A program made the position numbers and the translations under genes. A DNA stretch of 5,412 bases. Source: an uncultured Actinoplanes sp. (GTDB lineage Bacteria; Actinomycetota; Actinomycetes; Mycobacteriales; Micromonosporaceae). Location: the NCBI GenBank assembly GCA_934667465.1, contig CAKUMG010000486.1:1-5412 (forward strand), read 5' to 3'. The stretch's first letter is position 1. Every line of letters starts with the position of its first letter. The notes under the pieces were generated by a model, which saw only the letters and a list, made by a program, of their open reading frames with translations, did not search any database and was not told where the DNA came from. Shown here in pieces: positions 1 to 4,411 of this stretch.

Positions 1-124
1 ACACGATCAGGAAATAATCGACATATCCCATCGAATGGATAACGTCCAGCTCATACCTCAGGCGCTCCCGCAGCGTTCCGCGGCGATGGTCCAATGGGCG
101 ATGTCTAACACGATCATGCTCAGA
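1..124 (-). pseudogene. 5'-truncated DNA polymerase III alpha (DnaE-like) remnant, running off the left edge
   Basis: Read on the minus strand from 124 down to 2, a frame of 41 codons ends in ERLRYELDVIHSMGYVDYF followed by LIV. This closely resembles the stretch opening the catalytic (palm) part of bacterial DnaE, where family members read roughly RLEYELxVIxxMGYxDYFLIVWDF. In a full DnaE of about 1,150 residues this lies some 300-350 residues in, after the PHP domain. Here a TAG at 127-125 blocks the frame just upstream, and neither other frame carries recognisable PHP sequence up to the small gene at 219. The N-terminal third is therefore absent. Codons such as TAT, GTT, GGA and GAT are unlike the GC-ending codons of the other genes, which suggests foreign or decaying DNA. 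The identification rests on one short motif recognised by eye. The gene may be a deletion remnant or a fragment left by a mobile event. Confidence 0.5.
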
Positions 125-190
125 CTAGCTGGAGAATCCACCCGAACCTGGCACTGACAATTCCGCATTTCCTAGCTGAACGAACATGCT

Positions 191-230
191 GGGATCAGAT
201 GCCCTCTTAGAGGATCAGATGCCCTCTTAT
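191..230. repeat. 20-bp direct tandem duplication
   Basis: The segment 191-210 is followed directly by a near-identical copy at 211-230. The 18-base core GGATCAGATGCCCTCTTA is perfect (192-209 and 212-229), with a two-base junction between cores. The unit length is not a multiple of three, so the copies would be translated in different frames. The second copy contains the ATG at 219, and the junction creates the purine-rich AGAGGA just before it. Simple slippage or a small insertion footprint are both possible origins. Confidence 0.9.
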
Positions 231-422
231 GGTGCTGGTTCTGCGTCTGGGGTAGGTATGGCCGCCACCCTGACGGCCGCCGGCCTGTTCCTGGTCCGGC
301 CGCGGGATCGCTGGGCGGGCCGATTCCGCGGCTATCAGACCCTGGTACTGCGAGTCGCCGGCGCGCTGCTCGTGCTGGTCGGCCTGGGCCTGGCCGGTCG
401 CGCCCTGATCGCCGTCGGCTGA
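219..422 (+). CDS. small two-helix membrane protein, unknown function
   Basis: This 67-residue protein has two hydrophobic stretches joined by a short basic loop. The first runs from about residue 5 to 26 (ending ATLTAAGLFLV), the loop is RPRDRWAGRFRGYQ, and the second is LVLRVAGALLVLVGLGLAG from about 42. Small actinobacterial membrane proteins with an RxxGYxT-type loop are common and have no assigned role, so I give no function. I chose the ATG at 219 because AGAGGA lies four bases upstream. The same frame also has ATG at 186 (78 residues) and 258 (54 residues), and the latter would cut the first helix short. The upstream end overlaps the tandem duplication, so the true start is uncertain. 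It ends 17 bases before the acetyltransferase start and may be co-transcribed with it. Confidence 0.5.
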   Translation: MPSYGAGSASGVGMAATLTAAGLFLVRPRDRWAGRFRGYQTLVLRVAGALLVLVGLGLAGRALIAVG

Positions 423-429
423 CGCGGTA

Positions 430-446
430 CCGTCACACCATGACGG
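430..446 (+). promoter_or_regulatory. Inverted repeat over the acetyltransferase start codon
   Basis: CCGTCA (430-435) and TGACGG (441-446) are perfect reverse complements separated by five bases. The ATG at 440-442 lies partly in the loop and partly in the right arm. In RNA this could form a short hairpin hiding the start codon; in DNA it could be a small operator. No clear Shine-Dalgarno sequence precedes this ATG. Six base pairs can arise by chance in such GC-rich DNA. Confidence 0.3.
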
Positions 447-1712
447 GGGTCTATGAGACAGGCGAGCGGTACGTGATCCGGGAGGGCCGCCCCGCCGACG
501 CGGCCGAGCTGGCCGGGTTGCAGGCGGCGGCGCAGCTGCAGTCCGCGACCGGCGGACAGCCACACCCCGGCATCGCGGCGTGGACCGAGGACCTGTTCGC
601 CGGGCACCCCACGGTGGCGCCCGCCGACTTCCTCGTGGAAGAGGAGCTGTCCACCGGCAGGGCCGCCGCCAGCCCGGTCAGCATGCGGCAGGAGTGGAGC
701 CTGGCGGGCGTGACGTTGCCGACGGCGCAGATCGATCTGGTCGGCACCGCGCCGGAGCACCGGAGCACCGGAGCACCGGGGCAACCGGTTGACCGAGCGG
801 ATAATCGCCGTGCTGCGCCGGCGGCTCGACGGCGACCGCATTTTCCTGCAGATGATCGAGGGCATCGCGTACGTCTACCGCAGCTCCGGCTACGACTACG
901 CCCTCGCGAACGACGGCGCGCCCGCGGTTCCGGCGAGCGACGTGCCGGCGGCTGAGGGCGGCCCGGCGATCCGTCCGGCCACCGCCGCGGACGCGGAGGC
1001 CCTGGCCGGCATCGACAAGGGGCTCACCGCCGGGCCGGCGTTGTTCTGTCCGCGGGATGCCGGCGTGTGGCGCTACGAGATCACGGGCCGCCGGCCGGAG
1101 GACATCGCCCGGCGGGAGGTCGCCGTGGTGACGGGCGGGTCCGGGGTGCGCGGCTATCTGGTGTATCGCGGGGGTGAGACGCCGATCGTGGTCGCCGCGG
1201 CCGTCGCGGATCCGGCGGACTGGCCCGAGACCGCGGCCGCCATGTACGCGTACCTGGTCGCGGACGGCACCGCGAGGACGGTCCGCCCCCTGCTGCCCCC
1301 GGACCATCCTCTCGTCCGGTTCGGCCCGGCCGGCGTGCCGAGGCGCCCCCGCGGCTGGTACGTCCGCACCGGCGACGCCCCCGGCCTCCTCGCCCGCCTG
1401 CAGCCGCTGCTCCGTGCCCGCTGGGAGGGTCTGCGCCGGCCCGGTTCGGCACTGCTGATCGACCTGTACGGCAAGTCCGCGCGCCTCGACTTCACCGGCG
1501 GCGTCCTGACGGCGGTGCACGAGGTGCCCCGCGGCGGCCGCCCGGATGCCGCCGTCCCGCCCGGCGCGTTGCTGCAACTGGCGCTGGGCCACCGCACCCT
1601 GCCCGAGGTCCTCGCCACGTGGCCCGACTGCGAGCTCCGCGACCGCGGTACCGAACAGTTCCTGACGGCGGCGTTCCCGCGCGTGCCCGTTCACGTGTGG
1701 CCCCGCAACTAA
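440..1712 (+). pseudogene. Frameshifted Eis-like GNAT N-acetyltransferase with C-terminal SCP2-like domain
   Basis: Two frames together encode one protein of the Eis-like group: GNAT, second GNAT-like and sterol-carrier-like domains, which transfer acetyl from acetyl-CoA to amines. Frame one (from 440) gives YVIREGRPADAAELAGL, HPTVAPADFLVEEE and IDLVGTAPEHR (to residue 108). Frame two (in phase with the TTG at 789) continues GNRLTERIIAVLRRRL, IEGIAYVYRSSGYDYAL, then a second IRPATAADAEALAGI domain. The C-terminus, from about residue 306 of the restored protein, contains LIDLYGKSARLDFTGGVL and PPGALLQLALGHRTLPEVL. Three tandem octamers at 753-779 cause the shift. With one copy the protein is 418 residues, typical for the family, with PEHRGNRL as its acetyl-CoA motif. 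As read, the first frame ends at 955 after about 63 wrong residues. A separate 307-residue product from TTG 789 would lack the core cofactor site. Substrate unknown; Eis-type aminoglycoside or protein acetylation should not be assumed. Confidence 0.8.
753..779 (+). repeat. Three tandem copies of octamer CGGAGCAC inside the acetyltransferase gene
   Basis: CGGAGCAC occurs at 753-760, 761-768 and 769-776, followed by a partial CGG at 777-779. The array sits exactly in the codons for the acetyl-CoA-binding motif PEHRG. Copy numbers of 1, 4, 7 and so on keep the two halves of the gene in frame; the observed number, 3, does not. One copy gives the normal motif and four copies would add eight residues. 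Slipped-strand expansion is the simplest origin. Confidence 0.95.
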
Positions 1713-2890
1713 CCGACGGCCCACCGCACCAGCGCGGGCACGCACCGTGCAGCGAAGTCCTCGTAGTCGGCCGGCACGTTGTAGGCGTGCGCGGACAGCC
1801 GCAGATAACTGACCCCGCCGAACGTCGAGAACGCGCACTCGGCCCCGAGCTCGTCGAGGACCCGCGCCCGCAACGCGTCCGGGACGGCGGCGAGCGTGCC
1901 GGGTAGCCGGACCAGCCGCATCGGGCCGACCGGCATGCCCACGTCGACCGCGTGGTCCTCGCCGGTCAGCGCCGAGAACGCCGAGGCGATCAGGGAAGCC
2001 CCGTAACTCGCCAACCGCGTCGCATGGTTCCGGACCGTCTCCCACCCCCACGTGTCCGCGATCCAGGAGTGGGCGGCCGGGGCGGCGAGGTGGCTGGTCG
2101 CGTCGAGCGTGCCCTGCACGTCGAAGCGGGCCGGGAAGGGCGAGGTCGCGCCCCACGAGTCGATCAGCGGGTAGAGCCGGTCGGCGACAGGGGAGCGGGC
2201 GATCAGGATGCCGCTGCCGGGCGGCGCGCAGCCGAACTTGTGCAGGTTGCCGACCCACACGTCGCAGTCGAGCCCCGCCAGGGGGTCGGCGATCAGGAAC
2301 GGGACGTGGGCGCCGTCGACCAGGACCGGGATGCCGAGCGTGCGGGCGTGGGTGCTGACCGCTGCGACCGGCAGGAAGCGGGCGGTGGGCGAGGTGACGT
2401 GGTCGAGCACGATCAGCCCGGTCCGCGCGGTGATGCCGGCGACGATCGCGTCGAAGGACGAGGAAGAATCCGCCGACAGAGGTACGTGCACCGTGCGCAC
2501 CCGGCCGCCGATCCGCCGCGCCAGCCGCTCGGCACCCATCACCACCGCGCCGTAGCCGTGGTCGGTGACCAGAATGTCCGATCCGGGGGCGACCGGCAGG
2601 CCGTGGTACGCCGCGGTCGCGCCCCCGCTCGCGTTCGGCACCAGTGCCAGCGACCCGGGCGGCGCGCCCAGCAGCGACGTCAGCGCCTCGCGGGCCGCGG
2701 CGAGCCGGGGCGGCAGGTCGTTGAACCAGCGCACCGGTGCTTGCTCCATCACACTGCGCAGCGCCGCCTGCGCCTGCAGCGCTACGGTAGGCACCGCCCC
2801 GAACGACCCGTGGTTGAGATGCCGCAGCGCCGGGGTGAGGTTCCAGCCCGCCGCGGCCGGGCGCCCGTCGGGCAGAGTCAGCGGTTCCAT
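1709..2890 (-). CDS. Class V aminotransferase-fold PLP enzyme, isopenicillin-N-epimerase-like
   Basis: The 393-residue protein has the normal length and motif order of fold-type I, class V PLP enzymes. LNHGSFG lies at 25-31, close to the N-terminus as in isopenicillin-N-epimerase-like proteins. NASGGA (86-91) is the phosphate-binding loop, DHGYG (110-114) contributes ring stacking, and DHVTSPTA spans 163-170. VDGAHVPF carries Asp192 for the pyridine nitrogen, and NLHKFGCAPPG carries Lys218 for the Schiff base. Arg364 in YLRLSAHAYN probably binds substrate carboxylate. All expected catalytic residues are present, so it is probably active in the cytoplasm as an epimerase, lyase or transaminase on an amino acid. 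The family name does not imply beta-lactam synthesis, and no such genes are nearby. The ATG at 2890 is preceded by GGGAG (2899-2895). The gene diverges from the flavoprotein operon across 106 bp. Its TAG stop (1711-1709) overlaps the TAA of the facing acetyltransferase. Confidence 0.88.
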   Translation of the reverse strand: MEPLTLPDGRPAAAGWNLTPALRHLNHGSFGAVPTVALQAQAALRSVMEQAPVRWFNDLPPRLAAAREALTSLLGAPPGSLALVPNASGGATAAYHGLPVAPGSDILVTDHGYGAVVMGAERLARRIGGRVRTVHVPLSADSSSSFDAIVAGITARTGLIVLDHVTSPTARFLPVAAVSTHARTLGIPVLVDGAHVPFLIADPLAGLDCDVWVGNLHKFGCAPPGSGILIARSPVADRLYPLIDSWGATSPFPARFDVQGTLDATSHLAAPAAHSWIADTWGWETVRNHATRLASYGASLIASAFSALTGEDHAVDVGMPVGPMRLVRLPGTLAAVPDALRARVLDELGAECAFSTFGGVSYLRLSAHAYNVPADYEDFAARCVPALVRWAVG

Positions 2891-2905
2891 GGCGCTCCCA
2901 GGCTC

Positions 2906-2919
2906 AGTAAAATTTCACT
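2906..2919. promoter_or_regulatory. AT-rich near-palindrome, possible operator
   Basis: AGTAAAATTTCACT is symmetric at six of seven base pairs around its centre. It lies 16-29 bases upstream of the PLP enzyme start, where a bound repressor would interfere with transcription. Its AT content stands out sharply from the flanks. It could equally form part of that gene's -10 region. No regulator gene is visible in the window. Confidence 0.35.
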
Positions 2920-2932
2920 GCGCCGGAAACCC

Positions 2933-2950
2933 TCGGGAAGAAGTCGGGAA
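2933..2950. repeat. Two TCGGGAA copies spaced 11 bp apart
   Basis: TCGGGAA occurs at 2933-2939 and 2944-2950, one DNA helical turn apart, followed by a weaker TCAAGA at 2954-2959. Same-face direct repeats in a promoter gap can be activator or repressor half-sites. The units are short, so this is suggestive only. Confidence 0.35.
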
Positions 2951-2981
2951 AAGTCAAGATCTCCCGCGATCGCAGAGCATG

Positions 2982-2990
2982 TGACATAGT
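2982..2990 (+). promoter_or_regulatory. Extended -10 promoter element for the flavoprotein operon
   Basis: TGACATAGT reads as an extended -10: TG, one base, then CATAGT at 2985-2990. A transcript starting about seven bases downstream would begin at the G of the GTG start codon at 2997. No Shine-Dalgarno-like sequence lies between here and that GTG. Together these features fit a leaderless mRNA, a common arrangement in actinobacteria. The -35 region (2962-2967, TCCCGC) is poor. Confidence 0.45.
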
Positions 2991-2996
2991 ACTGCC

Positions 2997-4163
2997 GTGT
3001 CCAACTCCCCGAGGGTCGTCGTCGTGGGCGCCGGCATCGTCGGCGCGGCGATCGCCCGCGTCCTCGCCCGCGCCGGCTGTGACGTCACCGTCGTCGACCG
3101 CGGCTCCTCCGCCGGGGGCACCTCCGCCAGCGGCGAGGGCAACCTGCTCGTCTCCGACAAGGGCCCCGGCGCCGAGCTGCGGCTCGCCCAGCGCTCCCGC
3201 GAGGCCTGGCTCACGATCGGCGACGAACTGCGCGACGAGCTCCCGGCCGGCTTCCCCGGCCTCGAGCTCGAGCGCAAGGGCGGCCTCGTCGTCGCCACGA
3301 CCGACGCCGGCGCGACAGCCCTGCGGGAGTTCGCCGCCACGCAGCGCACCGCCGGGGTGCACGCCGAAGAGATCGACGAGGCGCGCGCCCGCGAGCTGGA
3401 GCCGCACCTGACCCCGCACGCGGCCACCGCGGTCTGGTACCCCGAGGACATGCAGGTCCAGCCGGTCGCCGCCACCGAGGCGCTGCTCGCCGCCGCCCGC
3501 CACCACGGCGCGCGCGTCGAACAGGGCGTCGAGGTCCTCGGGGCGATCCAGGACGGCACCAAGCTGACCGGCATCAGGACCAGCGCCGGAAAGAAAAACG
3601 CCGACGCCGTCATCGTCGCCGCCGGCCCGTGGTCCGGGGAGGTCGCGCAGCGGCTCGGTGTGGTGCTGCCGGTACGCCCGCGGCGCGGCACGGTGCTGGT
3701 CACCGCGCGCATGCCGCAGCGCGTGTTCCACAAGGTCTACGACGCCGACTACGTGGGTGCCGTCGGGTCGGGCTCCGCGGATCTGCAGGTCTCCAGCGTG
3801 GTCGAGTCGACGGCGGCCGGCACGGTGCTGATCGGCTCGTCCCGCGAGCGCCGCGGGTTCGACGACCGGATCGAGGCGCGCGTCCTGACCGCCCTGGCCG
3901 CGAAGGCGCTGCTGCTGTTCCCGTTCCTCGCCGACGTGCAGGCGATGCGCGCGTACGGCGGCTTCCGGCCCTTCGTCCCCGACCACCTGCCCGTGATCGG
4001 CGCCGACCCCCGCCTGCCCGGCCTGTGGCACGCCACCGGTCACGAGGGCGCCGGCATCGGGCTCAGCCTCGCGACCGCCGACATGATCCACGACCAGCTG
4101 CTGCACGGCACCGCGGACGACGAGTTCCGGGTGGACCGGCCGACACTGCGGGGAGCCGCCTGA
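2997..4163 (+). CDS. DAO-family FAD-dependent oxidoreductase, catalytic subunit of a dye-linked amine/imino-acid dehydrogenase
   Basis: This 388-residue flavoprotein of the D-amino-acid oxidase/glycine oxidase fold oxidises a C-N bond in an amino or imino acid. FAD contacts are visible: GAGIVG at 11-16, Asp34 ending the second strand, GGTSASGEGNLL at 40-51, VVAAGPWSG near 206-213, and the C-terminal RAYGGFRPFVPDHLPVIG and GHEGAGIGLSLATA. The segment EGNLLVSDKGPGAELRLAQ is characteristic of HcnC/D-hydroxyproline-dehydrogenase-type subunits rather than stand-alone oxidases. Length is normal and nothing is missing. There is no membrane segment, so it probably sits in the cytoplasm or loosely at the membrane. 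The GTG start is fixed by the immediately following nucleotide-binding fold and the lack of upstream sequence. Its TGA shares one base with the next gene's ATG. Electrons probably pass through the next two subunits to a quinone or other acceptor. Substrate is inferred: D-hydroxyproline, D-proline, another D-amino acid or an opine. Confidence 0.87.
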   Translation: MSNSPRVVVVGAGIVGAAIARVLARAGCDVTVVDRGSSAGGTSASGEGNLLVSDKGPGAELRLAQRSREAWLTIGDELRDELPAGFPGLELERKGGLVVATTDAGATALREFAATQRTAGVHAEEIDEARARELEPHLTPHAATAVWYPEDMQVQPVAATEALLAAARHHGARVEQGVEVLGAIQDGTKLTGIRTSAGKKNADAVIVAAGPWSGEVAQRLGVVLPVRPRRGTVLVTARMPQRVFHKVYDADYVGAVGSGSADLQVSSVVESTAAGTVLIGSSRERRGFDDRIEARVLTALAAKALLLFPFLADVQAMRAYGGFRPFVPDHLPVIGADPRLPGLWHATGHEGAGIGLSLATADMIHDQLLHGTADDEFRVDRPTLRGAA

Positions 4164-4411
4164 TGCACATCACCTTCGACGGCGACACCGTGCCGGGACG
4201 CGACGGGCAGACCATCGCCGCGATGCTGCTCGGCGACGGCCGCGTGTCCTGGCGTCGTTCGCGTACCGGCCGCCCCCGCGGCGTGTTCTGCGGCATCGGC
4301 GCCTGCTTCGACTGCCTGGTGACGGTCAACGGCCTGCGAGATGTACGCGCCTGCCAGCGCCGTGCCGCCGACGGCGACACCGTGGAGATCCAGGAGGACC
4401 ACCGTGACTGA
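4163..4411 (+). CDS. Small [2Fe-2S]-binding subunit (HcnA/OoxB-small-subunit-like)
   Basis: The 82-residue ferredoxin-like protein has the motif FCGIGACFDCLVTVNG and a later VRACQ, giving four cysteines (43, 48, 51 and 64) in C-x4-C-x2-C-x12-C spacing. This is the plant-type [2Fe-2S] ligand set seen in HcnA, in the N-terminal part of sarcosine oxidase alpha, and in D-hydroxyproline dehydrogenase small subunits. Its likely task is electron transfer between the two flavoprotein partners encoded either side. It is slightly shorter than typical HcnA (about 100 residues) because the N-terminus begins directly in the beta-grasp strand MHITFDGDTV. GGGGAG at 4150-4155 lies seven bases before the ATG. 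That ATG overlaps the previous stop as TGATG, and its own TGA lies eight bases inside the next gene. This is strong evidence for translational coupling and fixed stoichiometry. Confidence 0.9.
   Translation: MHITFDGDTVPGRDGQTIAAMLLGDGRVSWRRSRTGRPRGVFCGIGACFDCLVTVNGLRDVRACQRRAADGDTVEIQEDHRD
4392..4397 (+). promoter_or_regulatory. Strong ribosome binding site fixing a GTG start
   Basis: AGGAGG, a perfect Shine-Dalgarno core, ends six bases before the GTG at 4404. It lies within the end of the [2Fe-2S] gene. This spacing selects GTG 4404 over the in-frame ATG at 4443, which would delete the GGGPAG nucleotide-binding loop. Confidence 0.8.

Larger units (their letters stand above)
2891..2996. promoter_or_regulatory. 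Divergent intergenic control region
   Basis: This 106-bp gap separates the start of the PLP enzyme (left, minus) from the start of the flavoprotein operon (right, plus), so it must hold promoters for both. It is noticeably richer in A/T than the genes. On the minus strand TTGACT (2957-2952) resembles a -35 hexamer, but I see no convincing -10 at the proper distance. Besides the elements listed separately, an 8-bp perfect palindrome GCGATCGC lies at 2966-2973, within the region where the plus-strand polymerase would bind. Shared regulation of the two sides is possible but not shown. Confidence 0.6.

Noticed and set aside
58..168. A 36-codon minus-strand frame starting at ATG 168-166
   Set aside because: It overlaps the DnaE-like fragment in another frame, has no known motif, and its length is expected by chance.
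154..178. CTGACA and TAGCTG as a promoter for the small membrane gene
   Set aside because: The spacing is only about 13 bases and the -10 match is weak.
753..779. A CRISPR-like array or programmed ribosomal frameshift site at the octamer repeats
   Set aside because: Units are adjacent without spacers, so it is not CRISPR. There is no slippery heptamer, and removing two repeat units explains the frame exactly.
440..955. A stand-alone 171-residue acetyltransferase as read before the frameshift stop
   Set aside because: Residues after about 108 are unrelated to the family, and the missing half is encoded in another frame directly downstream. It is a truncated product, not a separate gene.
678..2258. 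A 526-codon open frame on the minus strand spanning the acetyltransferase and half of the PLP enzyme gene
   Set aside because: It is composed of low-complexity Arg/Gly/Ala/Pro sequence without any motif and overlaps two genes with clear family motifs. Such frames arise from GC-rich third positions.
1952..2989. A 345-codon plus-strand open frame opposite the PLP enzyme
   Set aside because: The translation is Arg/Gly/Gln-rich and motif-free, and the opposite strand carries a complete enzyme with all catalytic residues.
2904..4106. A 400-codon minus-strand open frame opposite the FAD oxidoreductase
   Set aside because: It mirrors the codon structure of the real gene, rich in Gly/Ala/Asp/Arg repeats, with no recognisable domain and no ribosome binding site.
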